From: Pseudomonas sp. AKS31
GTDB taxonomy: Bacteria; Pseudomonadota; Gammaproteobacteria; Pseudomonadales; Pseudomonadaceae
Length of the DNA: 57,382 nucleotides
Direction of reading: 5' to 3'
Assembly: GCF_023634765.1 (NCBI RefSeq)
Contig: NZ_JAMLFX010000001.1
Location: forward strand, 1,303,586-1,360,967
The notes below the pieces were generated by a model, which did no database searches, was not told the origin of the DNA, and saw only the letters and a list, made by a program, of their open reading frames with translations. Shown here piece after piece: positions 1 through 12,274 of the stretch. The translations under genes were made by a program, and so were the position numbers. Within the stretch, counting starts at the first letter, position 1. Each line of letters begins with the position of its first letter.

Positions 1-75
1 GTCACCCGCAGCAATGGATATGCCCCCAAGCCCCAAAAAACCAGTCGGCCCTCAGGACGCTGAGGCCACACAAAC
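1..75. other. No gene seen at left edge
   Basis: I see no supported coding frame, repeat or RNA in this short stretch downstream of gltA. It may be the edge of an intergenic region continuing outside the window. Confidence 0.4.
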
Positions 76-106
76 AAAAACGGCCCCTATATAAATAGAG
101 GCCGTT
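76..106 (-). terminator. Rho-independent terminator of gltA
   Basis: On the minus strand an AACGGCC arm and a GGCCGTT arm enclose an AT-rich loop and are followed by a T run. It lies 38 bases past the gltA stop codon. The stem is good and the T tract is short but clear. Confidence 0.8.
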
Positions 107-143
107 CCCGGTACAACTTCAAGACATTATCGCAAGACACGTC

Positions 144-1433
<1,290 letters not shown>

Positions 1434-1490
1434 GTGGCCTCCTATTTATGCTTGAACCATCAGACAGACCCCCCACGCAGGGCCCGCACC

Positions 1491-1518
1491 ACTATAGTGA
1501 GATAAATTCGAATGTCAA
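1491..1518 (-). promoter_or_regulatory. Sigma-70 promoter of gltA
   Basis: Read on the minus strand, TTGACA (1513-1518) is separated by 16 bases from TATAGT (1491-1496), close to consensus. It would start transcription about 50 bases before the gltA ATG. No experimental start site is known from this sequence alone. Confidence 0.7.
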
Positions 1519-1632
1519 TTTGCCTAAAGTCTTGCTCCAGAAGGCTTTAAGCGTACTTTTTCCTCGAAATTGACTGCCATTTACGCCTTTTATACGACTT
1601 GTGCAATCAGCTATTTGGGGTAGGTGATTGCG

Positions 1633-1661
1633 TTGTCATTAGTAGCCTAACTGTCTATACT
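1633..1661 (+). promoter_or_regulatory. Sigma-70 promoter of sdhCDAB
   Basis: TTGTCA (1633-1638), a 17-base spacer and TATACT (1656-1661) form a strong promoter match. The predicted start near 1668 leaves an untranslated leader of roughly 130 bases before sdhC. I see no further gene between gltA and sdhC. Confidence 0.65.
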
Positions 1662-1796
1662 CGGCCACCGACCGCCAAGGGCTTTTGGGCTTGCTTTCAT
1701 TGGGGGTCGCATCCCTGGGTGGTGGTTACCTGACCAGTGCACTCCCCAACAACTTTGCCCTGATTGTTAGGGGCTCTTCAGTGTGAAAAAAAAGCC

Positions 1797-2171
1797 GTGA
1801 AAAGCCAACGACCTGTAAACCTAGACCTAAGGACCATCAAACTCCCAGTCACTGCTTACACGTCCATTCTTCACCGTATCTCCGGTGTCATCCTCTTCGT
1901 GTGCCTTGCCATCATGCTTTATGCATTGGACAAGTCGCTCAGCTCCGAGGAAGGCTTCGGTCAGGTGAAAGCGTGTCTGACCAGTCCGCTAGCCAAGCTA
2001 GTGATTTGGGGCATCCTGTCCGCTCTGCTGTATCACCTGGTAGCCGGTGTGCGCCATTTGATCATGGACATGGGCATCGGTGAGACGCTGGAAGGCGGCA
2101 AGCTGGGCTCGAAAATCGTTATCGCCGTTTCCGTGGTGGTAATCGTTCTGGCAGGAGTTTGGATATGGTAA
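1797..2171 (+). CDS. sdhC: Succinate dehydrogenase cytochrome b556 subunit
   Basis: Membrane anchor subunit of complex II that helps bind haem b and ubiquinone. The frame shows three hydrophobic helices, the SILHRISG motif near the N-terminus and the HLVAGVRHLIMD segment holding the conserved haem-ligand His. I use the GTG at 1797 (124 residues, VKSQRPVNLDL). From memory, relatives are annotated with four more residues (MKKA), which would need a start just upstream; here an eight-A run puts the GTG at 1783 out of frame, giving a five-codon mini-frame whose TGA overlaps this GTG. A longer TTG start at 1764 is open but has no ribosome site. The end overlaps sdhD by 7 bases. Confidence 0.9.
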   Translation: MKSQRPVNLDLRTIKLPVTAYTSILHRISGVILFVCLAIMLYALDKSLSSEEGFGQVKACLTSPLAKLVIWGILSALLYHLVAGVRHLIMDMGIGETLEGGKLGSKIVIAVSVVVIVLAGVWIW

Positions 2172-2533
2172 CTAACGTCACGAACCTGTCGCGTTCGGGC
2201 CTCTATGACTGGATGGCGCAACGTGTGTCTGCGGTCGTTCTCGCGGCTTACTTCATCTTTCTGATCGGATACGTCGTGGCCCACCCCGGCCTCGAGTATG
2301 CCCAGTGGCATGAACTGTTCGCCCACAACGGAATGCGTATTTTCAGCCTCCTGGCCCTTGTTGCTCTCGGCGCTCACGCCTGGGTCGGCATGTGGACCAT
2401 CGCGACTGACTACCTGACGCCCATGGCGTTCGGCAAGTCCGCAACGGCGATACGTTTCCTTTTCCAGGCAGTATGCGGCGTTGCGATGTTCGCTTACTTC
2501 GTCTGGGGTGTGCAGATTCTCTGGGGTATCTGA
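2165..2533 (+). CDS. sdhD: Succinate dehydrogenase membrane anchor subunit
   Basis: Second membrane anchor of complex II, pairing with SdhC to hold haem b and the quinone site in the inner membrane. The 122-residue product has three transmembrane helices and an HAWVGMWTIATDY segment with the likely haem-ligating His. The ATG at 2165 was chosen because GGAG lies seven bases upstream and the 7-base overlap with the sdhC stop suggests translational coupling; an in-frame TTG at 2159 is less likely. Its stop lies three bases before sdhA. In P. aeruginosa this operon is a known PrrF small-RNA target; that link is not visible here. Confidence 0.94.
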   Translation: MVTNVTNLSRSGLYDWMAQRVSAVVLAAYFIFLIGYVVAHPGLEYAQWHELFAHNGMRIFSLLALVALGAHAWVGMWTIATDYLTPMAFGKSATAIRFLFQAVCGVAMFAYFVWGVQILWGI

Positions 2534-2536
2534 GTC

Positions 2537-4309
2537 ATGGCTAACATTCCAACGATTTCTTTCGACGCCATCATTATTGGTGGTGGCGGTGCCGGCATGC
2601 GCGCTGCGCTGCAACTGGCGCAGGGCGGTCACAAAACTGCTGTGATCACCAAGGTTTTCCCGACCCGTTCGCACACTGTATCCGCTCAGGGCGGCATCAC
2701 GTGCGCAATCGCGTCCGCTGACCCGAACGATGACTGGCGCTGGCACATGTACGATACCGTCAAGGGTTCCGACTACATCGGTGACCAGGACGCTATCGAA
2801 TACATGTGTCAGGAAGGCCCGGCTGCCGTGTTCGAGCTGGACCACATGGGTCTGCCGTTCTCGCGTACCGAGCAAGGCCGTATCTACCAGCGTCCGTTCG
2901 GTGGTCAGTCCAAGGACTACGGTAAAGGTGGCCAGGCTGCCCGTACTTGCGCGGCTTCCGACCGTACCGGTCACGCACTGCTGCACACCCTTTATCAGGG
3001 CAACCTGAAAGCCGGTACCACGTTCCTGAACGAGTACTACGCTGTCGATCTGGTGAAAAACCAGGAAGGCGACTTTGTCGGTGTGATCGCGATCTGCATT
3101 GAAACCGGCGAAACCTCCTACATCCGCGCTAAAGCCACCGTATTGGCTACCGGCGGTGCAGGTCGTATCTACGCTTCCACCACTAACGCCCTGATCAACA
3201 CCGGTGACGGCGTTGGTATGGCTCTGCGTGCTGGCGTACCGGTCCAGGACATCGAAATGTGGCAGTTCCACCCGACCGGCATCGCCGGCGCCGGTGTACT
3301 GGTTACAGAAGGTTGCCGTGGTGAAGGTGGTTACCTGATCAACAAGCACGGCGAGCGTTTCATGGAGCGTTATGCTCCGAACGCCAAAGACCTTGCCGGT
3401 CGTGACGTGGTTGCTCGTTCGATGGTTAAGGAAATCATCGCCGGCAACGGTTGCGGTCCGAATGGCGACCACGTAATGCTCAAACTCGACCACTTGGGCG
3501 AGGAAGTGCTGCACAGTCGTCTGCCAGGCATCTGCGAACTGTCGAAGACTTTCGCTCACGTTGACCCGGTTGTTGCGCCGGTTCCGGTTGTTCCGACTTG
3601 CCACTATATGATGGGCGGCGTTGCCACCAACATTCATGGCCAGGCGATCACCCAGGACGCCGATGGCGTGGATAAGATCATCCCGGGTCTGTTCGCGGTC
3701 GGTGAAGTGGCTTGCGTATCGGTGCACGGTGCCAACCGTCTGGGCGGCAACTCGCTGCTCGACCTGGTGGTATTCGGCCGCGCTGCCGGCCTGCACCTGG
3801 AAAAAGCACTGACCGACGGCATCGAATACGACGACGCTACCGAAGCCGATATCGAAGCTGCCCTGTCGCGCCTGAACGCACTGAACAACCGTACCGACGG
3901 CGAAGACGTCGCTACCCTGCGTCGCGAGCTGCAGAGCTGCATGCAGAACTACTTCGGTGTATTCCGTACTGGCGAATACATGCAGAAGGGTATCGCTCAG
4001 CTGGCCGATCTGCGCAAGCGTATCGCCAACGTGAAGATCAACGATAAGTCGCAGGCCTTCAACACTGCACGTATCGAAGCGCTGGAACTGCAAAACCTGC
4101 TGGAAGTGGCTGAAGCTACCGCCATCGCGGCCGAAGTACGTAAAGAGTCCCGCGGCGCACACGCCCGTGAAGACTTTGAAGATCGTGATGACGAAAACTG
4201 GCTGTGCCACACCCTGTACTTCCCGGGTGACAAGCGCGTCACCAAGCGTGCCGTGAACTTCTCGCCGAAGACTGTTCCGACTTTCGAACCTAAAGTCCGG
4301 ACTTATTAA
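2537..4309 (+). CDS. sdhA: Succinate dehydrogenase flavoprotein subunit
   Basis: Catalytic subunit of complex II; oxidises succinate to fumarate with covalently bound FAD. The 590-residue protein starts with a dinucleotide-binding [14 protein letters not shown] motif (about 13-25). It has SHTVSAQGG, where His46 is the expected FAD attachment site, HPTGI in the active-site region, the catalytic [18 protein letters not shown] segment, and [14 protein letters not shown] near the C-terminal FAD contacts. Length and motifs are complete. It starts three bases after sdhD and ends eleven bases before sdhB, so the four genes form one operon. Confidence 0.98.
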   Translation: MANIPTISFDAIIIGGGGAGMRAALQLAQGGHKTAVITKVFPTRSHTVSAQGGITCAIASADPNDDWRWHMYDTVKGSDYIGDQDAIEYMCQEGPAAVFELDHMGLPFSRTEQGRIYQRPFGGQSKDYGKGGQAARTCAASDRTGHALLHTLYQGNLKAGTTFLNEYYAVDLVKNQEGDFVGVIAICIETGETSYIRAKATVLATGGAGRIYASTTNALINTGDGVGMALRAGVPVQDIEMWQFHPTGIAGAGVLVTEGCRGEGGYLINKHGERFMERYAPNAKDLAGRDVVARSMVKEIIAGNGCGPNGDHVMLKLDHLGEEVLHSRLPGICELSKTFAHVDPVVAPVPVVPTCHYMMGGVATNIHGQAITQDADGVDKIIPGLFAVGEVACVSVHGANRLGGNSLLDLVVFGRAAGLHLEKALTDGIEYDDATEADIEAALSRLNALNNRTDGEDVATLRRELQSCMQNYFGVFRTGEYMQKGIAQLADLRKRIANVKINDKSQAFNTARIEALELQNLLEVAEATAIAAEVRKESRGAHAREDFEDRDDENWLCHTLYFPGDKRVTKRAVNFSPKTVPTFEPKVRTY

Positions 4310-4320
4310 GGGTGACCGCC

Positions 4321-5025
4321 ATGTTGAATGTCAGTGTTTATCGCTACAACCCTGATCAGGACGCTGCGCCGTTCATGCAGGAATTCCAGGTCGATACCGG
4401 TGGTAAAGACCTGATGGTGCTGGACGTGCTGGCGCTGATCAAAGAGCAGGACGAGGGTTTCTCCTATCGTCGCTCTTGCCGTGAAGGCGTCTGCGGCTCC
4501 GACGGCATGAACATCAACGGCAAGAACGGTCTGGCATGCATCACGCCGCTGTCCGCCGTTGTAAAAGGTAACAAGCTGATCGTTCGTCCGTTGCCAGGTT
4601 TGCCGGTTATCCGTGACCTGGTCGTCGATATGAGCATCTTCTACAAGCAATACGAGAAGGTGAAGCCTTACCTGCAGAACGACACGCCGGCTCCGGCCAT
4701 CGAGCGTCTGCAGTCGCCAGAAGAGCGCGAAAAGCTCGACGGTCTGTACGAGTGCATCCTGTGCGCTTGCTGCTCGACCTCTTGCCCGTCCTTCTGGTGG
4801 AACCCGGACAAGTTCCTGGGTCCAGCTGCACTGCTGCAAGCCTACCGCTTCCTGGCAGACAGTCGTGACACCAAGACCAACGAGCGTCTGGCTTCGCTCG
4901 ATGACCCGTTCAGCGTCTTCCGCTGCCGGGGCATCATGAACTGCGTCAACGTATGTCCGAAAGGCCTGAACCCGACTAAGGCCATCGGTCACATCCGTAA
5001 CATGCTGCTTTCGAGTGGCGTGTGA
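4321..5025 (+). CDS. sdhB: Succinate dehydrogenase iron-sulfur subunit
   Basis: Carries electrons from FAD to quinone through three iron-sulfur centres. Cys53, Cys58, Asp61 and Cys73 match the [2Fe-2S] site; as in E. coli the third ligand position is Asp. The CILCACCSTSCP motif (about 145-156) and CRGIMNCVNVCPKGLNP supply the [4Fe-4S] and [3Fe-4S] ligands. I chose the ATG at 4321 (MLNVSVYRYNP, 234 residues) over the GTG at 4312 because the AAGGGTGA ribosome site covers that GTG. Last gene of sdhCDAB before the 251-base spacer to sucA. Confidence 0.97.
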   Translation: MLNVSVYRYNPDQDAAPFMQEFQVDTGGKDLMVLDVLALIKEQDEGFSYRRSCREGVCGSDGMNINGKNGLACITPLSAVVKGNKLIVRPLPGLPVIRDLVVDMSIFYKQYEKVKPYLQNDTPAPAIERLQSPEEREKLDGLYECILCACCSTSCPSFWWNPDKFLGPAALLQAYRFLADSRDTKTNERLASLDDPFSVFRCRGIMNCVNVCPKGLNPTKAIGHIRNMLLSSGV

Positions 5026-5276
5026 TTCAGCTGCTGTAACCGCTGTACCGTAGAGGCTGTGGCGCGGGCTTCAACCCGCGTCATGGCTATAACCAGAGCA
5101 GTAGCCACAAGCTGCCGCTCTTATTTTGAAGAAATGAGACAAGCAGGGGCATCCGGGCTGGTACCCGGACTATCAGTGTGATCCTAAGTGGCTTGTTTTA
5201 GTCGCTGCATTCGGACTTCTGCAAGTTTGCTCGGTGTCGACACCGATGGTGTTCCCCTAACCGAGGGTGACCAAGC
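5026..5276 (+). promoter_or_regulatory. Structured leader upstream of sucA (candidate sucA-II RNA motif)
   Basis: The 251 bases between sdhB and sucA hold several hairpins: CGCGGG/CCCGCG (5063-5080), TCCGGG/CCCGGA (5152-5169) and the palindrome CGGTGTCGACACCG (about 5231-5244) close to the start codon. A conserved sucA-II RNA motif has been described in the leader of Pseudomonas sucA genes; I assign it by position and by the presence of structure, not by an alignment. The last hairpin lies near the ribosome site GAGGGTGA. Confidence 0.4.
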
Positions 5277-8108
5277 ATGCAAGAAAGCGTGATGCAGCGC
5301 ATGTGGAACAGCGCCTACCTTTCAGGTGGAAACGCTGCCTATGTGGAAGAGCTTTATGAGCTCTACCTGCACGACCCTAACGCTGTGCCAGAAGAGTGGC
5401 GCACCTACTTTCAGAAGTTGCCTGCCGACGGCAACTCTGCCACTGATGTTTCGCACTCCACGATTCGCGATCATTTCGTGCTGCTGGCAAAGAACCAGCG
5501 CCGCGCCCAACCGGTTTCCGCCGGCAGCGTGAGCAGTGAGCACGAGAAGAAGCAAGTTGAAGTGTTGCGATTGATCCAGGCCTACCGTATGCGTGGCCAC
5601 CAGGCAGCCCAGCTTGACCCGCTGGGACTGTGGCAGCGTCCTGCACCTGCAGACCTGTCGATCAATCATTACGGCTTGACCAATGCCGATCTTGATACGA
5701 CCTTCCGTGCCGGCGACCTGTTCATCGGCAAAGAGGAAGCGAGCCTACGCGAAATTCACGAAGCGTTGCAGCAGACATATTGCCGCACCATCGGCGCTGA
5801 ATTTACGCACATCACCGATTCCGAGCAGCGCCAGTGGTTCCAGCAGCGTCTGGAAAGCGTGCGTGGTCGTCCGACGTACTCCGCCGACATCAAGAGTCAC
5901 CTGCTTGAGCGCGTGACTGCCGGTGAAGGCCTGGAAAAATACCTGGGCACCAAATACCCGGGCACCAAGCGTTTCGGTCTGGAAGGCGGCGAAAGCCTGA
6001 TTCCGATGCTCGACGAACTGATCCAGCGTTCCGGTTCCTACGGCACCAAGGAAGTCGTCATCGGCATGGCCCACCGTGGCCGTCTGAACGTGCTGGTCAA
6101 CACCTTCGGCAAGAACCCGCGCGAGCTGTTCGACGAGTTCGAAGGCAAGAAGAAGGTCGAGCTGGGTTCCGGTGACGTTAAATACCACCAGGGCTTCTCG
6201 TCCAACGTAATGACCACCGGCGGTGAAGTTCACCTGGCCATGGCATTCAACCCGTCCCACCTGGAAATTGTTTCCCCGGTGGTAGAAGGTTCGGTGCGCG
6301 CCCGTCAGGATCGTCGTAACGACCCGACCGGTGAGAAGGTTCTGCCGATCTCCATCCACGGTGACGCTGCATTCGCAGGTCAGGGCGTGGTCATGGAAAC
6401 CTTCCAGATGTCGCAGACCCGCGGTTTCAAGACCGGCGGCACCGTGCACATCGTCATCAACAACCAGGTTGGTTTCACCATCAGCAACCCGCTGGACTCG
6501 CGTTCCACCGAGTACGCCACCGACGTTGCGAAGATGATCCAGGCGCCGATCCTCCATGTGAATGGTGATGATCCGGAAGCCGTGTTGTTCGTGACCCAGC
6601 TGGCCATCGACTACCGCATGCAGTTCAAGCGTGACGTGGTGATCGACCTGGTCTGCTACCGTCGTCGCGGCCACAACGAGGCCGACGAGCCAAGCGGTAC
6701 CCAGCCTCTGATGTATCAGCAGATCACCAAACAGCGCACCACCCGTGAGCTGTACGCTGATCGTCTGACCCAGGGCGGTGTACTGGACGCAGAGCGTGTT
6801 CAGGCGAAAGTCGACGAATACCGCAACGCGCTGGACAACGGTCTGCACGTGGTGAAATCGCTGGTCAAAGAGCCGAACAAAGAGCTGTTCGTGGACTGGC
6901 GTCCGTATCTGGGCCACGCCTGGACTGCTCGTCACGACACTCGTTTCGATCTGAAGACCCTGCAAGAACTGTCCGCCAAGCTGCTGGAAATTCCGGAAGG
7001 CTTCGTGGTTCAGCGTCAGGTCGCGAAGATCTACGAAGACCGTCAGAAGATGCAAGCCGGCGGCCTGCCGATCAACTGGGGTTACGCCGAAACCATGGCG
7101 TACGCGACCCTGGCGTTCGAAGGTCACCCGATCCGCATGACCGGTCAGGACATCGGCCGCGGTACGTTCTCGCACCGTCACGCTGTGCTGCACAACCAGA
7201 AAGACGCGGGCACCTACATTCCGCTGCAGAACCTGTACGACGGTCAGCCACGTTTTGACCTGTACGACTCGTTCCTGTCGGAAGAAGCAGTACTGGCCTT
7301 CGAATACGGTTACTCGACCACCACGCCAAACGCGCTGGTGATCTGGGAAGCCCAGTTCGGCGACTTCGCCAACGGTGCACAGGTTGTTATCGACCAGTTC
7401 ATCACCAGCGGCGAGCACAAGTGGGGCCGTCTCTGCGGTCTGACCATGCTGCTGCCACACGGCTACGAAGGTCAGGGCCCTGAGCACAGCTCGGCACGTC
7501 TTGAGCGTTACCTGCAGCTGTGCGCCGAGCACAACATTCAGGTGTGCATGCCGACCACCCCGGCCCAGATCTACCACTTGCTGCGCCGTCAGGTGATTCG
7601 CCCGCTGCGCAAGCCGCTGGTAGTGCTGACGCCGAAGTCGCTGTTGCGCCACAAACTGGCTATCTCGACCCTGGAAGATCTGGCCGAAGGTTCGTTCCAG
7701 ACCGTGATCCCGGAAATCGATGCACTGGACCCGAAAAAGGTCGAGCGCGTTGTTCTGTGTAGCGGCAAGGTCTACTACGACCTGCTGGAAAAACGCCGTG
7801 CCGAAGGCCGTGACGATATCGCCATCGTGCGTATCGAGCAGTTGTACCCATTCCCTGAGGACGACTTGAAAGAAGTCCTGGCGCCTTATACCAACGTCAA
7901 GCATGCCGTCTGGTGTCAGGAAGAGCCGATGAACCAGGGCGCCTGGTACTGCAGCCAGCACCACTTGCGTCGCAGCATCGCTAACCTCGACAAGTCTCTC
8001 GTACTTGAGTACGCGGGCCGCGAGGCTTCTGCTGCACCTGCTTGTGGTTACGCATCGATGCACGCCGAGCAGCAGGAAAAACTCCTGCAAGACGCGTTTA
8101 CTGTTTAA
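5277..8108 (+). CDS. sucA: 2-oxoglutarate dehydrogenase E1 component
   Basis: Thiamine-diphosphate-dependent E1 of the 2-oxoglutarate dehydrogenase complex; decarboxylates 2-oxoglutarate and passes the succinyl group to the lipoyl arm of SucB. The 943-residue length is normal. The N-terminal segment WNSAYLSGGNAAYVEELYELY is the region that binds the E2 core in this family. GMAHRGRLNVLVN, GDAAFAGQGVVMET (about 362-375) and INNQVGFT mark the thiamine-binding half; the C-terminal transketolase-like half includes EAQFGDFANGAQ. The ATG at 5277 follows GAGGGTGA. It is 42 bases upstream of sucB in the same operon. Confidence 0.98.
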   Translation: MQESVMQRMWNSAYLSGGNAAYVEELYELYLHDPNAVPEEWRTYFQKLPADGNSATDVSHSTIRDHFVLLAKNQRRAQPVSAGSVSSEHEKKQVEVLRLIQAYRMRGHQAAQLDPLGLWQRPAPADLSINHYGLTNADLDTTFRAGDLFIGKEEASLREIHEALQQTYCRTIGAEFTHITDSEQRQWFQQRLESVRGRPTYSADIKSHLLERVTAGEGLEKYLGTKYPGTKRFGLEGGESLIPMLDELIQRSGSYGTKEVVIGMAHRGRLNVLVNTFGKNPRELFDEFEGKKKVELGSGDVKYHQGFSSNVMTTGGEVHLAMAFNPSHLEIVSPVVEGSVRARQDRRNDPTGEKVLPISIHGDAAFAGQGVVMETFQMSQTRGFKTGGTVHIVINNQVGFTISNPLDSRSTEYATDVAKMIQAPILHVNGDDPEAVLFVTQLAIDYRMQFKRDVVIDLVCYRRRGHNEADEPSGTQPLMYQQITKQRTTRELYADRLTQGGVLDAERVQAKVDEYRNALDNGLHVVKSLVKEPNKELFVDWRPYLGHAWTARHDTRFDLKTLQELSAKLLEIPEGFVVQRQVAKIYEDRQKMQAGGLPINWGYAETMAYATLAFEGHPIRMTGQDIGRGTFSHRHAVLHNQKDAGTYIPLQNLYDGQPRFDLYDSFLSEEAVLAFEYGYSTTTPNALVIWEAQFGDFANGAQVVIDQFITSGEHKWGRLCGLTMLLPHGYEGQGPEHSSARLERYLQLCAEHNIQVCMPTTPAQIYHLLRRQVIRPLRKPLVVLTPKSLLRHKLAISTLEDLAEGSFQTVIPEIDALDPKKVERVVLCSGKVYYDLLEKRRAEGRDDIAIVRIEQLYPFPEDDLKEVLAPYTNVKHAVWCQEEPMNQGAWYCSQHHLRRSIANLDKSLVLEYAGREASAAPACGYASMHAEQQEKLLQDAFTV

Positions 8109-8150
8109 CGCCTTCGCGCACCTGAAACCGAATTTAAGGAACCACAGATA

Positions 8151-9374
8151 ATGGCTATCGAGATCAAAGCCCCCACTTTCCCGGAATCGGTTGCCGATGG
8201 CACCGTTGCCACCTGGCACAAAAAACCGGGCGACGCTGTCAAGCGCGACGATCTGATCGTCGACATCGAAACCGACAAAGTCGTACTGGAAGTGCTGGCT
8301 ACCGCTGATGGCGTGCTGGGCGCAATCGTCAAGAACGAAGGCGACACCGTTCTGTCCGACGAAGTGCTGGGCTCCATCGAAGCGGGTGGCGCTGCTGCCG
8401 CTGCGCCAGCCGCCGCTGCTGCTCCGGCCGCTGCTGCCGCTGCTCCGGCTGCTGCCGAAGGCGAAGACGATCCTGTTGCTGCACCGGCTGCGCGCAAGCT
8501 GGCTGAAGAAAACGGCATCAACATCGCTTCCGTTGCCGGCACCGGCAAGGGCGGTCGTGTGACCAAGGAAGACGTGGTGGCTGCTGTTGCTGCCAAGAAA
8601 GCTGCTCCGGCTGCTGCACCTGCCAAGGCTGCTGCTCCTTCGGCTGCCGCTCCAGTGTTCGCCGCTGGCGACCGCATCGAGAAGCGCGTGCCGATGACCC
8701 GCGTTCGTGCCACCGTGGCCAAGCGTCTGGTTGAAGCACAGTCGAACATGGCGATGCTGACCACGTTCAACGAAGTCGACATGACCGAAGTCATGGCCCT
8801 GCGTTCGAAGTACAAGGACCTGTTCGAGAAGTCCCACAACGGCGTACGCCTGGGCTTCATGTCGTTCTTCGTCAAAGCGGCTACCGAAGCGCTGAAACGC
8901 TTCCCGGCTGTCAACGCGTCGATCGACGGTGGCGACATCGTTTACCACGGCTACGCCGACATCGGTGTTGCTGTTTCCAGCGACCGCGGTCTGGTGGTTC
9001 CGGTTCTGCGTAACGCCGAACTGATGAGCCTGGCTGAAATCGAAGGCGGCATCGCCACTTTCGGCAAGAAAGCCCGTGACGGCAAATTGTCGATGGACGA
9101 GATGACCGGTGGTACCTTCACCATCACCAACGGTGGTACCTTCGGTTCGATGATGTCGACCCCGATCGTCAACCCGCCGCAGGCAGCGATTCTGGGCATG
9201 CACAACATCATCCAGCGTCCTATGGCCATCAACGGTCAGGTCGTTATTCGTCCGATGATGTACTTGGCGCTGTCCTACGATCACCGTCTGATCGATGGCA
9301 AAGAAGCTGTAACCTTCCTGGTGACCATCAAGAACCTGCTGGAAGATCCGGCTCGTCTGTTGCTGGATATCTGA
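8151..9374 (+). CDS. sucB: 2-oxoglutarate dehydrogenase E2 (dihydrolipoyl succinyltransferase)
   Basis: Core of the 2-oxoglutarate dehydrogenase complex. One lipoyl domain is present at 1-75, with the modified lysine predicted at Lys43 in ETDKVVLE. Two alanine/proline-rich flexible linkers (about 80-105 and 148-170) flank the peripheral-subunit binding domain ([12 protein letters not shown]...[11 protein letters not shown]). The catalytic domain ends with [13 protein letters not shown], which carries the active-site His and Asp. Length 407 residues is typical. AAGGAACC precedes the ATG. The linkers are encoded by repetitive GCT/GCC codons. Confidence 0.98.
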   Translation: MAIEIKAPTFPESVADGTVATWHKKPGDAVKRDDLIVDIETDKVVLEVLATADGVLGAIVKNEGDTVLSDEVLGSIEAGGAAAAAPAAAAAPAAAAAAPAAAEGEDDPVAAPAARKLAEENGINIASVAGTGKGGRVTKEDVVAAVAAKKAAPAAAPAKAAAPSAAAPVFAAGDRIEKRVPMTRVRATVAKRLVEAQSNMAMLTTFNEVDMTEVMALRSKYKDLFEKSHNGVRLGFMSFFVKAATEALKRFPAVNASIDGGDIVYHGYADIGVAVSSDRGLVVPVLRNAELMSLAEIEGGIATFGKKARDGKLSMDEMTGGTFTITNGGTFGSMMSTPIVNPPQAAILGMHNIIQRPMAINGQVVIRPMMYLALSYDHRLIDGKEAVTFLVTIKNLLEDPARLLLDI

Positions 9375-9471
9375 TAGAAGCAGCTGCGGGCTTCAAGTTT
9401 CAAGCTGCAGGAAAAGGCAGCTTGGCTTGGAGCGCGCGGCTTGAAGCTTTTCGCTAAAGAGGATTTTTTGA
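9375..9471 (+). repeat. Inverted-repeat spacer between sucB and lpd
   Basis: This 97-base spacer contains AAGCTGC/GCAGCTT (9402-9423) inside a larger block of GGCTTCAAG and GGCTTGAAG words. The words resemble the inverted repeat at 13220-13292, so this is probably a copy of a small Pseudomonas intergenic repeat. There is no T tract, so I do not call a terminator. Confidence 0.55.
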
Positions 9472-10908
<1,437 letters not shown>

Positions 10909-11107
10909 TAGACAATAAGAAACCACGGCGGTAACGGCCCGTCGTGAGCCTTGCGAGCAAGTCTCACCGCGGAATGTCCGCTGGACGCAGTCTTGCGTAG
11001 CTGCACCGGGTATCCGGAAAGGCTACGCAAGCAGCAGTCACAGGTGGCGCGGCACTCAAACGAGCGCAGCGCCGAATGCGCAGTACCTAACGAAGACGGT
11101 AAAAAGC
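10909..11107 (+). promoter_or_regulatory. Structured leader upstream of sucC (candidate sucC RNA motif)
   Basis: The 199-base spacer between lpd and sucC holds a hairpin with nine-base arms, TTGCGTAGC (10993-11001) and GCTACGCAA (11022-11030), with a TCCGGA/CCGGGT-containing loop. A sucC RNA motif has been described upstream of sucC in Pseudomonas; I match it by position and structure only. A separate promoter for sucCD may also lie here, but no clear -35/-10 pair stands out. Confidence 0.4.
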
Positions 11108-12274
11108 ATGAATCTTCACGAGTATCAGGGTAAGCAGCTGTTCGCTGAATACGGCCTGCCAGTTTCCACTGGTTACGCAGTAGACACCCCGGAAGCAGCA
11201 GCAGAAGCTTGCGACAAAATCGGCGGCAGCGAGTGGGTTGTCAAAGCCCAGGTCCACGCCGGTGGTCGCGGTAAAGCGGGCGGCGTCAAGCTGGTTCGCA
11301 GCAAAGAAGACGCCAAAGCCTTCGCACAGCAGTGGCTGGGCAAGCGTCTGGTGACTTACCAGACTGACGCCAATGGCCAGCCAGTCACCAAGATCCTGGT
11401 TGAATCGTGCACTGATATCGCTAAAGAGCTGTACCTGGGCGCTGTCGTTGACCGTTCGAGCCGTCGCATCGTGTTCATGGCTTCCACCGAAGGTGGCGTG
11501 GACATCGAGAAAATCGCTCACGACACTCCAGAAAAAATTCTGAAAGCCACTATCGATCCACTGGTTGGCGCTCAGCCATTCCAGGGTCGCGAGCTGGCAT
11601 TCCAGCTGGGTCTGGAAGGCAAGCAGGTTGCTCAGTTCGCCAAGATCTTCGTAGGTCTGGCCAAACTGTTCAAGGATCACGACCTGGCTCTGCTGGAAGT
11701 GAACCCGCTGGTGATCAAGGCTGACGGCGATCTGCACTGCCTGGACGCCAAGATCAACATCGACGCCAACGCAATGTACCGTCAGCCTAAGCTGAAGACT
11801 TTCCACGATCCGTCGCAAGACGATCCGCGCGAAGCGCACGCTGCCAAGTTCGAACTGAACTACGTAGCACTGGAAGGCAACATCGGCTGCATGGTCAACG
11901 GTGCTGGCCTGGCCATGGGTACCATGGACATCGTCAACCTGCATGGCGGCAAGCCAGCCAACTTCCTCGACGTAGGTGGTGGCGCTACCAAAGAACGCGT
12001 AACTGAAGCGTTCAAGATCATTCTGTCCGACACCAACGTCGCTGCAGTACTGGTCAACATCTTCGGCGGCATCGTTCGCTGCGACATGATTGCCGAAGGC
12101 ATCATCGGCGCTGTGAAAGAAGTCGGCGTGAAAATCCCGGTTGTTGTTCGCCTTGAAGGCAACAACGCTGAGCTGGGCGCTAAAGTACTGGCAGAAAGCG
12201 GTTTGAACATCATCGCTGCTACCAGCCTGACCGACGCTGCTCAACAAGTTGTCAAAGCTGCGGAGGGCAAATAA
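11108..12274 (+). CDS. sucC: Succinyl-CoA synthetase beta subunit (ADP-forming)
   Basis: Together with SucD converts succinyl-CoA to succinate with substrate-level ATP (or GTP) formation. The 388-residue protein has the ATP-grasp start [18 protein letters not shown], the nucleotide-binding [18 protein letters not shown] stretch (about 44-61), and the C-terminal ligase segment with [14 protein letters not shown]. The ATG follows GAAGACGG. The stop and the sucD start share one base (TAATG), so the two subunits should be translated in equal amounts. Confidence 0.98.
   Translation: MNLHEYQGKQLFAEYGLPVSTGYAVDTPEAAAEACDKIGGSEWVVKAQVHAGGRGKAGGVKLVRSKEDAKAFAQQWLGKRLVTYQTDANGQPVTKILVESCTDIAKELYLGAVVDRSSRRIVFMASTEGGVDIEKIAHDTPEKILKATIDPLVGAQPFQGRELAFQLGLEGKQVAQFAKIFVGLAKLFKDHDLALLEVNPLVIKADGDLHCLDAKINIDANAMYRQPKLKTFHDPSQDDPREAHAAKFELNYVALEGNIGCMVNGAGLAMGTMDIVNLHGGKPANFLDVGGGATKERVTEAFKIILSDTNVAAVLVNIFGGIVRCDMIAEGIIGAVKEVGVKIPVVVRLEGNNAELGAKVLAESGLNIIAATSLTDAAQQVVKAAEGK

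Noticed and set aside
2033..4210. 725-codon open frame on the minus strand opposite sdhA
   Set aside because: Same reason: it results from high-GC third positions in sdhA and has no features of its own.
5745..9284. 1179-codon open frame on the minus strand opposite sucA and sucB
   Set aside because: It is a shadow of the codon bias in sucAB: low-complexity, no ribosome site, no recognisable domain, and both real genes are fully supported on the plus strand.
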